From the NCBI GenBank assembly GCA_025455205.1, contig JALOMZ010000010.1, positions 1 through 14,510 of the forward strand: a stretch of DNA of 14,510 nucleotides, read 5' to 3'. The position numbers and the translations under genes are program-made. The notes beneath the pieces are model-generated. The model was not told where the DNA came from. It saw only the letters and a program-made list of their open reading frames with translations, and made no database searches. Of this stretch, positions 8,001 to 14,510 are shown piece after piece. Source of the stretch: Chitinophagaceae bacterium (GTDB lineage Bacteria > Bacteroidota > Bacteroidia > Chitinophagales > Chitinophagaceae). Each line of letters opens with the position of its first letter. Positions within the stretch are counted from its first letter, which is position 1.

Positions 8001-10539
8001 CCAGCCATACCGTATCGGTGGTGCTGCGCCCGATATTGCGGAACACGGCCGTTACCCACACAGAATCATGCGCGGCATGGGGTGCTACGGGTTGCAGTGT
8101 GATATCGCCGGAAGCAGTGGCGTAGTCAGGCTTGTCGTAGGGAAAGGGAATGATGGCCGGGTCGCCATGCAGGATGATCTGCTGGCTCTGTTGTTGCATG
8201 CGCACATCACCAAGCCCCAGCATGGAAATGGATTTTTCCAGGGTTTCCTGCTGTATTTTTCCCAGGCTCTTGCCTTTGGACTCATGGGCCAGGATTCCGT
8301 ACAGGTGCTCATTTATGAGGTTCTGGTATATCAAGTCGCCGGCATTGGAGTTGGAAATAAATGCAATGGCTCCCCGGTTCCTGGTGAAAATATAACTGTC
8401 CGACAGGGCTGTTCGGGTAGACAGCAGGCGGTTGGTATTCATGTCAAACAGGTTGCCGGCCAGGCAGCCATGGGCATAGACGATGGGATAGCGGCCGTTT
8501 TGTTCCGGATAGGTATCCGGATGTTTGAAGCCAAAATCCACATTGGTGGTGGATGAATGGCCAAAAAGGGAAATGATGGCCACGCCGCTGTCGAGTCTTT
8601 GCTGAAGTTTGGAGCGGAATTCAGGATAGACGCTTGGGTTTCGGGGGGTGTAGGAATTCACAAAAGGCTCGGTGGTTACCTGTGCAAACCTGGCATTTTT
8701 CAGCTTGTTGGCATAGGATTGAATAAACGACTGCATAAATCGCCAATCGTAGTCTGCTCTTTGACTGTCAATTTGGGCCTGAAGTGTCTGGCTGGCCGGG
8801 AGCATCACCACCTGCTTCTGCCATTCATACGCTGCCGCCGGCTTCTGACGGTCTTTCAGGAGCGCCTCATACCGCTTCACCTTATCCAGGTAAATGCCCA
8901 CTTCTTCATTGGATACGGCATTCAGCCGGCCAATGGGCAGCAAGGGGATGGTATTGCTGTTGGACGCGGCCGCCAGCAGGTTGTCGGAAGCCGGCGAGCC
9001 AAAAGTGGGTACGGCGCTTACAATTTCCTTGCCGGCAAAATTTCCCGACACCCGGTAGGGTTCATAATATGAGCCTTTGCCCACCAGGAATACATATTTT
9101 GGGCGCGTGGCAAAATGTTGAAAGGCAAATTTCAGGAAGTGCCGGATGGCCAGCGGATGCTTACGCAGGCCAAAGGCAAATTGCTCAGCCAGTTCATCGA
9201 TGTCGTATACACGGGCATTGTAGCTGCCCCCCTCGGGAGAAGAGCGGTATTGACGGTACAATTCAATGTTGTCAATACCAGAAGAGGGCTGCAGCACCTT
9301 GTTGGTGATGATGAGGTAGTCTCCCTGCAAGGCGGCATTGGCAAAAGAGATGAATTCCTTGCGGGTGAGTGTAGTGATCTGGGTAAGGGAGGATACCTGG
9401 TTGGTTACCACAATTTCCCGGTCTGACGAGGAAGGATCCAGGGCAAAAAAAGAACTGTCGGTTCGGATTGCGCCAACATACCTTTTCATGTTGGTCAGGT
9501 CGTACAGCAGGGTGGGCTGGTTGTCGCTGCGGAACCGGGCCAGGCGCAGGTGGTTGCCATTGGTATTGGCCTGCAGCCTGAATTCAGTGAAGCCGCTGTT
9601 CAGGAAATTGAAACGGCGGGGATAACGCAGGGCAAATACGTTGATCAGGCAGTTCTCCCAGTAGAAATCATTGTCGCTGGAAAAACGGAAATTCAGGGCA
9701 TCGGCGGTAACCAGGCTGGGTGGCAAGCCCTGTACGGTGTCGCGGGCACTGCCGTACAGGTTCACAAAGCTCTGTGCCACCAGGGAGTCATTGATAAAGA
9801 TCTGGATGTTCCTGCTCCGGCCATAGTTGCCGGAAACGCTGTAGGACAATTCAAAATTTCCACCACCGGGAAAGTATTGCAGGTTGCTGACGGTTTGGCG
9901 CAGGGGAAACCAGTTATTAAAAGGCTGGCCTGTCCATCCCTCGCCGGCATTGAAAACTGCAGAACGAACAACGGGAGCCGGAGGATAGTCATTGTCGGCA
10001 GGTATGCCCACCATACGACCCTCCCCATAATTCCAGGTATACTGCTGGTACTGGCGGTGTTGGTGGATATAGAACTGTTCAACGGGCAGGTTGGTAGTGG
10101 CCACATTGTTGGCAGCCGCCTTAATGCGCTTGTTATTGCCCGCAGGGTTTACGGTAAGATAATGCCAGGCGGTATCCGAGAAGAAACTGAGGTCATACAA
10201 TACCTGGCTTTCCGGTTTGTCAAAGAGTTCATTGTCGGGCTTGCCATCCTGGCGACGTCCAATAAATTCTATATATCCATTGTCGGCCAGGGGACCGGTT
10301 TCCTGGGTGGTGAAAAGGGGAACCTCTTCACCATTGCGCCATAATTGGAAATGTTCAGCCGGCACGCTGCCAAGGCCTGCACTGTTCAGTACGGTTTTGG
10401 AAATGCGGTATAACCGCGTTTCCCGTACCGGAAATTTAAAATATACCTTGTTGTAATCGATCCACTCGTTGCGAAAGGATTGCGCAGGTAAATTGGTGGA
10501 TAAACACCAAAGGGCTAGTATGGTAAGAAGTCTGGGCAT
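5059..10539 (-). CDS. PorU2-like C25 cysteine peptidase with type A T9SS sorting domain
   Basis: Complete 1826-residue protein. I chose the ATG at 10539 over the in-frame ATG at 10626 because it places a classical signal peptide at the N-terminus (PRLLTILALWCL core, LPAQS cleavage region, about residue 20). Domains in order: beta-rich N-terminal domain with NEWID and GYIEF motifs; C25 peptidase about 370-800 with PASDN (Asp519), GHSS (His661), HGC (Cys692) and HGDPA near 792; CARDB-like domain about 825-920; conserved central block 1028-1250; second CARDB-like domain about 1370-1462; three fibronectin-III-like repeats from 1468, 1561 and 1656; and from about 1754 a type A T9SS sorting domain (FPNPF start, GIYFLKM near the end). 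The His-Cys spacing of 31 residues equals that of the downstream paralog. The family includes the sortase PorU, which removes sorting domains from T9SS cargo, and gingipain proteases; architecture fits the group named PorU2. Exact activity is inferred. It is first in a likely two-gene minus-strand unit, divergent from tyrS. Confidence 0.94.
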   Translation of the reverse strand: MPRLLTILALWCLSTNLPAQSFRNEWIDYNKVYFKFPVRETRLYRISKTVLNSAGLGSVPAEHFQLWRNGEEVPLFTTQETGPLADNGYIEFIGRRQDGKPDNELFDKPESQVLYDLSFFSDTAWHYLTVNPAGNNKRIKAAANNVATTNLPVEQFYIHQHRQYQQYTWNYGEGRMVGIPADNDYPPAPVVRSAVFNAGEGWTGQPFNNWFPLRQTVSNLQYFPGGGNFELSYSVSGNYGRSRNIQIFINDSLVAQSFVNLYGSARDTVQGLPPSLVTADALNFRFSSDNDFYWENCLINVFALRYPRRFNFLNSGFTEFRLQANTNGNHLRLARFRSDNQPTLLYDLTNMKRYVGAIRTDSSFFALDPSSSDREIVVTNQVSSLTQITTLTRKEFISFANAALQGDYLIITNKVLQPSSGIDNIELYRQYRSSPEGGSYNARVYDIDELAEQFAFGLRKHPLAIRHFLKFAFQHFATRPKYVFLVGKGSYYEPYRVSGNFAGKEIVSAVPTFGSPASDNLLAAASNSNTIPLLPIGRLNAVSNEEVGIYLDKVKRYEALLKDRQKPAAAYEWQKQVVMLPASQTLQAQIDSQRADYDWRFMQSFIQSYANKLKNARFAQVTTEPFVNSYTPRNPSVYPEFRSKLQQRLDSGVAIISLFGHSSTTNVDFGFKHPDTYPEQNGRYPIVYAHGCLAGNLFDMNTNRLLSTRTALSDSYIFTRNRGAIAFISNSNAGDLIYQNLINEHLYGILAHESKGKSLGKIQQETLEKSISMLGLGDVRMQQQSQQIILHGDPAIIPFPYDKPDYATASGDITLQPVAPHAAHDSVWVTAVFRNIGRSTTDTVWLELKRRLPNGEEKLLTRMRSGNMAISDTLRFKMSLRGIFEAGTNYLIATADAGNEQAEESETNNQATLSFDMNANAALPVFPYDLSIVNKPGARLTASTADPIARRALYRFQVDTSRHFNSPLLLTIDTNTIGGAITVAPAISYRNNTVYYWRVSPVNAGLATQWQGASFLYKTDAAEGFNQSHYFQHQQSGMRGLALDSLSRRFRFDDRLQHLFIEHGIYSSSGTEASHFSVVTNSIRNIANACLGQSIIFNVYDPITFKPWENTPANRYGSAAPCGALQVNNFEFKYFNHTNRKLIMDFLDAIPRGMYVVARLVVDPPHDSLKVEYWKRDTAIYGKGKSLYHALYNQGFYQLDSLNRTRTFGFVFKKDDSLTFRPVAKLSDGIYDRVSESVFITTLDTTGTITSPPMGPAASWKELYWNHFPTPGAVEPASARLALYGMDAAGNRTLLDSLSAGQPRLDISQYPTSQYPFLQVEMKTEEFRQAKPEQLDFWRATYLPVADGALSARDHLVWNYDTLLAIRDTLKLGLAFKNVSNYVLDSTQFTLKMGMPNGTETVVQSGSLRALMPGDTARISYQRLTDGLYGRHYLKLEVNTDRKPTEQFWFNNTAWLPFSVDTAQYAATIVGFKAEPGANKIVASWNVQQELKVRQYEVLYGTDSTNMTVFATAEPANQGLPQLGYTREHATPVLGNNYYRLRITDRYGNVITTPAVLVQVTVTSFRAQAGSSNNIGGAWRTINEVKLENYAFQHSRDKNTWSTVSTRTPANLGAPATDYAVAHSSPSLGMNYYRLQFTDQYGSSFTSWTDSVNIHLQSFNAAVAGKNVTLNWSFMNEINILDYQLEESDDSLRFRLVQTLAPTRNAGGLATYESVRSNMPLGFHYFRVRITDRNGNITYSAVQRVYVGDPAVVAVFPNPFTTQIRLVTGDLNTPWQLQLFDAAGRLVLSRTGAGPVNIPTHHLTKGIYFLKMQKGQEQQTWKMQKR
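5281..6138 (-). repeat. Three fibronectin-III-like protein repeats before the sorting domain
   Basis: Three degenerate direct repeats lie inside the upstream peptidase gene, at residues about 1468-1560, 1561-1655 and 1656-1753 (spacing 93 and 95). Each starts with a short strand containing F (VGFKA, TSFRA, QSFNA), has W followed a few residues later by a QE or NE pair and a downstream Y, and ends with a G-x-N/H-Y-x-R core followed by T-D-x-x-G. This pattern is typical of beta-sandwich spacers preceding T9SS sorting domains. The repeats diverge too much at DNA level to look like a recent expansion. Confidence 0.8.
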
Positions 10540-10558
10540 GACAGGGCACAATGCCTTG

Positions 10559-10587
10559 TAAAGATATTTGCTTTTCCGGCTTACCAA
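10559..10587 (-). promoter_or_regulatory. Candidate promoter of the C25 peptidase pair
   Basis: On the minus strand TTGG (10587-10584), a 17-base spacer and TATCTTTA (10566-10559) resemble the Bacteroidota TTTG / TAnnTTTG promoter elements with one mismatch in each. The putative -7 box ends about 19 bases before the chosen ATG at 10539, which would give a very short leader and supports that start over 10626. Weak match; assigned by position and similarity only. Confidence 0.3.
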
Positions 10588-10656
10588 GGTTTTGTTTAAC
10601 GCATTGGAATTCAATCGAAAAATCATTGATTTGAAGAAATCAGGGCCACAAAAGCC

Positions 10657-10684
10657 CCGGGGCGGCTATTTTTGCCCGCCCCGG
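10657..10684 (+). promoter_or_regulatory. GC-rich hairpin with a TAnnTTTG box in its loop, upstream of tyrS
   Basis: Perfect 9-bp arms CCGGGGCGG (10657-10665) and CCGCCCCGG (10676-10684) enclose a 10-base loop. The loop holds TATTTTTG (10667-10674), an exact match to the Bacteroidota -7 consensus TAnnTTTG on the tyrS strand. No good TTTG -33 element sits 17-21 bases upstream. The left arm overlaps the palindrome GCCCCGGGGC (10654-10663). If the box is the tyrS promoter, the leader would be about 100 bases long. The element may instead be an operator or, read on the minus strand, a terminator-like stem followed by TTTT. Only the sequence symmetry is certain. Confidence 0.4.
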
Positions 10685-10782
10685 ATACCCTCCCGCAACG
10701 GCACCATTTTGCCGGTGGCGGGGGCAGGGCAGCGGAACCGGGGCATAAGATCATCCAAAGCTGAAAAAAGAAAGAACCACCC

Positions 10783-12075
10783 ATGAATCTGATAGAAGAA
10801 CTGCGCTGGCGGGGTATGTTACAGGACATGACCCCAGGTACCGAAGAGCAATTGCAGAAAGAACCCACGGCCGGGTACGTGGGCTTTGACCCTACGGCAG
10901 AAAGCCTGCATATTGGCAGCCTGGTGCCCATTTTGCTGCTGGTGCATATGCAGCGGGCCGGGCATAAACCCGTAGCCCTCATAGGCGGTGCCACCGGCAT
11001 GGTAGGCGATCCAAGCGGTAAAAGCGAGGAGCGCAACCTGCTGGATGAAGCTACCCTGGCCCGAAACATTGCCGGCATCCGCAAGCAGCTGGAACGCTTC
11101 CTGGATTTCAGCGACAGCAACCCCAATGCGGCCATCCTGGTAAACAACTACGACTGGTTCAAGGAAATCAGCTTCATCGGTTTCCTGCGCGATGTGGGTA
11201 AGCACATCACGGTGAACTACATGATGGCCAAAGACAGCGTGAAGAAAAGGATCGAAGGGGAAACCGGCATCAGCTATACAGAATTCGCCTATCAATTGAT
11301 GCAGGGATACGATTTCTACTGGCTCTATCAGCACAAAGGCGTGAAGCTGCAGTTTGGTGGCAGCGACCAGTGGGGCAACATCACCACTGGTACCGAACTC
11401 ATCCGCCGCATGACCGGCGGAGAAGGGGAGGCCTTTGCCTTTACCTGCCCGCTCATCAAGAAGGCCGATGGCGGCAAATTCGGCAAAACCGAAAAGGGCA
11501 ATATATGGCTGGATCCTAACCGCACCAGTCCTTACCAGTTCTACCAGTTCTGGCTCAATGCCAGCGACGATGACGCCCGTAACTGGATACGCATTTTCAC
11601 CTTTCTCCAGCGGGAAGAAATAGAGTCCCTCACTGCTGCGCATGACCAGGCACCGCACCTGCGGCTGCTGCAGAAGAAACTGGCCGAAGAGATCACCACG
11701 TTGGTGCACAGCCGCGCAGACTATGAGTTTGCCGTGAAGGCATCGGAGATCCTGTTTGGCAATGCTACCACAGAGGCCCTGCAGAGTCTCACAGAAACAC
11801 AGTTGCTGCAGGTGATGGATGGTGTGCCGGCTCATCAGTTTGACAAGGCGAGGCTCGAAGGCGAAGGACTGGATGTGGTGAGCTTTCTGGCCGATGCCGG
11901 CATCTTCCCCAGCAAGGGCGAAGCCCGGAAGACCGTGCAGGGTGGCGGGGTGGCTATCAACAAACAAAAGGTGGATGGCACCGAGTCGAAAGTTACCATG
12001 GCCCAGCTGCTCAACGGCAAATACCTGCTGGTGCAGAAAGGAAAAAAGAACTACTACTTTGTTACAGTGGAATAA
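10783..12075 (+). CDS. tyrS: Tyrosyl-tRNA synthetase
   Basis: A 430-residue class I aminoacyl-tRNA synthetase that charges tRNA-Tyr with tyrosine in the cytoplasm, an essential step of translation. The Rossmann catalytic domain starts with GFDPTA (34-39) and the HIGH-type motif, here HIGS (43-46). Tyrosine-pocket signatures follow: YQLMQGYD (170-177) and GGSDQWGN (192-199). The KMSKS-type loop is KFGKT (232-236), the usual form in bacterial TyrRS. The C-terminal part from about 364 ([12 protein letters not shown], then SKGEARKTV) is an S4-type RNA-binding domain. The length fits the family. The start is preceded by an A-rich stretch (GAAAAAAGAAAGAA) rather than a strong Shine-Dalgarno. It is a single-gene unit, divergent from the peptidase pair and convergent with the MFS gene. 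The Ser in place of the last His of HIGH is the only departure from the textbook motif. Confidence 0.98.
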   Translation: MNLIEELRWRGMLQDMTPGTEEQLQKEPTAGYVGFDPTAESLHIGSLVPILLLVHMQRAGHKPVALIGGATGMVGDPSGKSEERNLLDEATLARNIAGIRKQLERFLDFSDSNPNAAILVNNYDWFKEISFIGFLRDVGKHITVNYMMAKDSVKKRIEGETGISYTEFAYQLMQGYDFYWLYQHKGVKLQFGGSDQWGNITTGTELIRRMTGGEGEAFAFTCPLIKKADGGKFGKTEKGNIWLDPNRTSPYQFYQFWLNASDDDARNWIRIFTFLQREEIESLTAAHDQAPHLRLLQKKLAEEITTLVHSRADYEFAVKASEILFGNATTEALQSLTETQLLQVMDGVPAHQFDKARLEGEGLDVVSFLADAGIFPSKGEARKTVQGGGVAINKQKVDGTESKVTMAQLLNGKYLLVQKGKKNYYFVTVE

Positions 12076-12100
12076 GTGCCGCGTACCAGGTTGATCGTCA

Positions 12101-12135
12101 GGAAATGCCCGCCGCCTTATGCTGCGGGCATTTTC
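12101..12135. terminator. Bidirectional intrinsic terminator between tyrS and the MFS gene
   Basis: Perfect 10-bp arms AAATGCCCGC (12103-12112) and GCGGGCATTT (12124-12133) with an 11-base loop; a G-U and a G-C pair at 12101-12102/12134-12135 extend the stem to 12 bp. Terminal A and T runs on the arms let the stem work in both directions. It lies 26 bases after the tyrS stop and overlaps the MFS stop codon (12134-12136), as expected for a shared terminator of convergent genes. Confidence 0.8.
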
Positions 12136-13366
12136 AATATTGGAGTTTCCGCAGCCGGGGGGCTTTCAGCCAGCTCACCACCACCACTAATAAGGTCATA
12201 CATCCGCCAAAGATCACGGAAGGAACCGTGCCCAATAGTTTAGCTGCCACGCCGCTTTCAAACTGGCCCAGCTCGTTGCTGCTGTTGATGAACATGGAGT
12301 TGACAGAAGAAACCCGGCCGCGCATTTCATCGGGCACAAACAACTGGAGCACTGTGCTGCGGATGATGACGCTGATGCCATCGAACACACCGCTCAACAA
12401 CAATGCGGCCCACGACAACCAGAAATGGGTGGAGAGGGCAAAGCCAATCATGCAGGCGCCAAATCCGGCCACGCAATAGTGAAGTATCCTGCCCTGGTTA
12501 TGCTGCAGGGGACGCTTCGCCAGAAAGAAAAGTACGGCTACTGTACCAATGCCCTGGGCTGATTTCAGGAATCCCATGCCGGTGGCGTCCACATGCAGAA
12601 TATCCTTGGCAAATACGGGCAGCATGGCTACCGCGCCGCCAAACAAAACAGCGAACATATCTATGCTGAGGGCAGACAGCACTTCCTTGGTGCGCCATAC
12701 ATACCGGAGACCATCTTTCACACTTTCCAAGGTGCGCTGGTTGAGGTTGCTGTGTTGCACGGGCAAGGGAGGCAAGAGGCTGGCAAGGTAACAGGCTGCC
12801 GACAGCAGTATAATGGCCACCCCAAACATTACGGTGAGTCCCAGCTCGGTAATAAATACACCAGCTACCACAGGCCCCGCCACAGCAGCCATCTGCCAGG
12901 CGGTGCTGCTCATGGTGATGGCCCGGGGCAACACGGGTTTGTCAACCAACTGGGCAACAATGGAGCCAAAAGTGGGTCCGGTGAAAGCCCGGAATACACC
13001 AGTGGCAAAGACCAGGAAGTAGATACCGAGTTCCACTGCCAGCTTTCCGGCGGTGGCTGCCATCCAGTGGCTGGTGATAAGGCCCAGGCCCACGGTGGCC
13101 AGCAGGTAAAGCAACATGCCTCTCAGGAGCAGGTTGCGCTTGTTGCTGCGGTCAATAACATGTCCGGCATAGAGGGCCAGGCTTATGGCCGGAATCACCT
13201 CACTGAGGCCCAGCCATCCCTGCGAAAGCACATTGCTGGTGAGTTCATACAGGTACCAGGCCACCGAGGTGTTTACCATCTGCATGGCGAAAATGAACAG
13301 GAAACGGGCTACCAGGAATATCCGCAGCTGGGGATATTGATTGAGAACCGGGCCGGAAAGGATCAT
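12134..13366 (-). CDS. MFS transporter, EntS-like (MFS_3 type) exporter
   Basis: A 410-residue inner-membrane protein with about 12 hydrophobic segments, the usual length for the major facilitator superfamily. The first segment is about residues 15-36. A motif-A-like loop, GHVIDRSNKR (68-77), lies between helices 2 and 3. A second signature, DEMRGRVSSVNSMF (346-359), is characteristic of the EntS-like/MFS_3 group, which includes the enterobactin exporter and several drug-efflux proteins. The substrate cannot be read from the sequence; no siderophore genes are nearby. An in-frame TAG four codons upstream (13376-13378) fixes the ATG at 13366 as the first possible start. The gene is convergent with tyrS, sharing its terminator, and divergent from the GH13 gene. 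It is probably a monocistronic efflux gene. Confidence 0.92.
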   Translation of the reverse strand: MILSGPVLNQYPQLRIFLVARFLFIFAMQMVNTSVAWYLYELTSNVLSQGWLGLSEVIPAISLALYAGHVIDRSNKRNLLLRGMLLYLLATVGLGLITSHWMAATAGKLAVELGIYFLVFATGVFRAFTGPTFGSIVAQLVDKPVLPRAITMSSTAWQMAAVAGPVVAGVFITELGLTVMFGVAIILLSAACYLASLLPPLPVQHSNLNQRTLESVKDGLRYVWRTKEVLSALSIDMFAVLFGGAVAMLPVFAKDILHVDATGMGFLKSAQGIGTVAVLFFLAKRPLQHNQGRILHYCVAGFGACMIGFALSTHFWLSWAALLLSGVFDGISVIIRSTVLQLFVPDEMRGRVSSVNSMFINSSNELGQFESGVAAKLLGTVPSVIFGGCMTLLVVVVSWLKAPRLRKLQY

Positions 13367-13370
13367 GCCG

Positions 13371-13378
13371 CAAAACTA
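13371..13378 (-). promoter_or_regulatory. TAnnTTTG box abutting the MFS start codon
   Basis: TAGTTTTG on the minus strand matches the Bacteroidota -7 consensus TAnnTTTG exactly and ends only four bases before the ATG at 13366. If used, transcription would begin at about the start codon, giving a leaderless message. No TTTG -33 element is visible at the right distance, so it may be chance. Confidence 0.25.
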
Positions 13379-13413
13379 GGGGATAAGCCGGGTGGTATTC
13401 ACTGTAGTCGATG

Positions 13414-13443
13414 AATGCGCTGGCTACACCATGGTGCGCCATT
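13414..13443. repeat. Imperfect inverted repeat with a CACCATGGTG palindrome
   Basis: AATGCGC (13414-13420) pairs with GCGCCATT (13436-13443) apart from one extra C. Between and partly overlapping these arms is the perfect 10-bp palindrome CACCATGGTG (13427-13436). It lies in the 140-base divergent region between the MFS and GH13 genes, so a dimeric regulator site is possible. No family can be assigned. Confidence 0.3.
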
Positions 13444-13479
13444 ATTTATGAACAATGACGGATGTTGGGTGCTGGAATG

Positions 13480-13526
13480 GGCGTAAATGTGTTCTTTTGA
13501 CATGATATGGAAACAGCATTTACGCC
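13480..13526 (+). promoter_or_regulatory. Perfect 10-bp inverted repeat bracketing the GH13 start codon
   Basis: GGCGTAAATG (13480-13489) and CATTTACGCC (13517-13526) are exact reverse complements separated by 27 bases. The ATG of the GH13 gene (13507) lies in the spacer, and the right arm is inside the coding sequence (codons 4-7). In RNA this would place the start codon in a hairpin loop; in DNA it could be two half-sites of a regulator. The symmetry is certain, the role is inferred. Confidence 0.45.
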
Positions 13527-14510
13527 GGTAACCTGGTGTCATCATACCAATATTTACGAAGTCAATATCCGCCAATACACACCCGAAGGCAATTTTGCCG
13601 CCTTCGCAAAACACCTGCCAAGGCTGGCAGCCATGGGGGTGGAAACATTGTGGCTGATGCCCATTACTCCCATTGGCCTGCCTGAACGACAGGGCAGCCT
13701 TGGCAGCTATTACGCCTGCAGCAGCTACGTGCAGGTGAACCCTGAATTCGGCAACCTGGCCGATTTCAAAGAGCTGGTGGCAAATGCGCATGGCCTGGGC
13801 ATGAAGGTGATCATCGACTGGGTGGCCAACCATACGGGCTATGGACATGAATGGATGGAGATGCATCCGGATTATTATGTGCGCGACATCTATGGCAATT
13901 TCCTGGAACGCAATGGCTGGAAGGATGTAGCCGACCTGGACTACACCAACCCTGCGCTTCGCGCAGCCATGATTGCCGCCATGCAGTACTGGATCAGCAC
14001 CTGCGATGTCGATGGATTCCGCTGCGATATGGCACACCTGGTGCCCCTGGATTTCTGGCAGGAAGCCCGCACGCAATGCGATGCCCTGAAGCCGCTGTTC
14101 TGGCTGGCAGAAACGGAAGATCTGCGGTACCACGAAGTGTTCGACGCGTCGTATGCCTGGGAATGGATGCACCGCACCGAAGAATTTTTCGGCAATGGCT
14201 ATGCCACCACCGTACTCGACAAAGTGCTGTACCGCTACCACGATCAGTATCCTTCGCAATCCTGGAAGATGTTCTTCACCAGCAACCACGATGAAAACAG
14301 CTGGAATGGAACCGAGTTCGAGAAATATGGCCTGGGTGCGCTGCCGCTGTTTGTGCTGGGTGCCATCTACCCGGGCATACCACTTATATACAGCGGGCAG
14401 GAAAGCCCCAACTTCAAGCGCCTGTTGTTTTTCGACAAAGACCTGATCGAATGGCAGGAGCCCCTGTTATACGAAGATTTTTACAGCCGCTTGCTCCACC
14501 TGCGCAAGCG
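13507..14510 (+). CDS. GH13 alpha-amylase-family glycoside hydrolase, 3' end outside window
   Basis: The first 334 codons of an alpha-amylase-family TIM-barrel enzyme. An in-frame TGA at 13498 makes the ATG at 13507 the first possible start. All four GH13 signature regions are present in order: region I DWVANH (Asp104, Asn108, His109); region II GFRCDMAH with Arg172 and the predicted nucleophile Asp174; region III WLAETED with the predicted acid/base Glu202; region IV TSNHDEN with His261 and the transition-state-stabilising Asp262. The catalytic machinery is therefore intact. There is no signal peptide or lipobox: the protein opens directly into the barrel (NIYEVNIRQYTP), so it probably acts in the cytoplasm on alpha-glucans or malto-oligosaccharides. 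The C-terminal beta domain is cut off by the window edge. Subfamily and exact substrate cannot be decided. No sus-type polysaccharide-utilisation genes are visible alongside; the divergent MFS gene is not a sugar transporter type. A perfect inverted repeat surrounds its start. Confidence 0.94.
   Translation, partial: METAFTPVTWCHHTNIYEVNIRQYTPEGNFAAFAKHLPRLAAMGVETLWLMPITPIGLPERQGSLGSYYACSSYVQVNPEFGNLADFKELVANAHGLGMKVIIDWVANHTGYGHEWMEMHPDYYVRDIYGNFLERNGWKDVADLDYTNPALRAAMIAAMQYWISTCDVDGFRCDMAHLVPLDFWQEARTQCDALKPLFWLAETEDLRYHEVFDASYAWEWMHRTEEFFGNGYATTVLDKVLYRYHDQYPSQSWKMFFTSNHDENSWNGTEFEKYGLGALPLFVLGAIYPGIPLIYSGQESPNFKRLLFFDKDLIEWQEPLLYEDFYSRLLHLRK

Noticed and set aside
10540..10626. Longer N-terminus for the upstream peptidase starting at the ATG at 10626
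   Set aside because: The extra 29 residues are polar and basic and would bury the signal peptide; the ATG at 10539 gives a normal signal sequence and sits just after a promoter-like element.
10627..10782. T-box riboswitch controlling tyrS
   Set aside because: The leader lacks a T-box sequence, specifier loop and terminator arrangement, and T-boxes are not expected in Bacteroidota; only a simple GC hairpin is seen.
10819..11967. Minus-strand open frame of 382 codons opposite tyrS, and one at 10623-11147
   Set aside because: Both are the antisense of a clear tyrS; no domain or start signal.
12593..13414. Plus-strand open frame of 273 codons opposite the MFS gene
   Set aside because: The minus frame has 12 hydrophobic segments and MFS motifs; the plus frame is rich in Gly, Gln and His with no known pattern.
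13399..14289. Minus-strand open frame of 296 codons opposite the GH13 gene
   Set aside because: The plus strand carries all four GH13 catalytic regions in one frame, so the antisense frame is a shadow.
12134..14510. MFS and GH13 genes as a polysaccharide-utilisation locus
   Set aside because: The MFS protein is of the EntS/efflux type, the GH13 enzyme has no signal peptide, and no SusC/SusD-like or regulator gene is present.

Overview
The window looks like chromosome from a Bacteroidota bacterium, probably family Chitinophagaceae or a close relative. The case rests on two giant secreted C25 (gingipain-family) peptidases of the type IX secretion system (T9SS) kind, one ending in a type A T9SS sorting domain, on A-rich upstream regions without clear Shine-Dalgarno sites, and on several TAnnTTTG boxes (the Bacteroidota -7 element). 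The DNA is moderately GC-rich. I see no tRNA, rRNA, CRISPR array or insertion sequence.

Positions 1-10539 (minus strand) hold two tandem paralogous genes. The upstream one (10539 to 5059) encodes a complete 1826-residue PorU2-like protein: signal peptide, N-terminal beta domain, C25 peptidase with His661/Cys692, CARDB-like domain, a strongly conserved central block, a second CARDB-like domain, three fibronectin-III-like repeats and a T9SS sorting domain. The second (4971 to beyond position 1) starts 87 bases after the first one's stop. It repeats this architecture with His668/Cys699 but ends, as far as visible, in a beta-solenoid-like tail. It stays open for 1657 codons to the window edge, so a search for complete ORFs would miss it. 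The pair is probably cotranscribed and probably acts at the cell surface or outside the cell.

Positions 10540-10782 are a divergent intergenic region with a GC-rich hairpin whose loop holds a TAnnTTTG box. It leads into tyrS (10783-12075, plus), tyrosyl-tRNA synthetase. tyrS converges on an EntS-like MFS exporter gene (12134-13366, minus), and a bidirectional terminator hairpin (12101-12135) lies between them.

Positions 13367-13506 are a second divergent intergenic region, followed by the first 334 codons of a cytoplasmic GH13 alpha-amylase-family enzyme (13507 onward, plus) that runs off the right edge. A perfect 10-bp inverted repeat (13480-13489 / 13517-13526) brackets the GH13 start codon. 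The three right-hand genes share no evident pathway with each other or with the peptidases.

The most interesting material is the peptidase pair. Its central block of about 225 residues, which is not part of the protease, is locally more conserved between the paralogs than the catalytic core, while the C-terminal tails have been exchanged.
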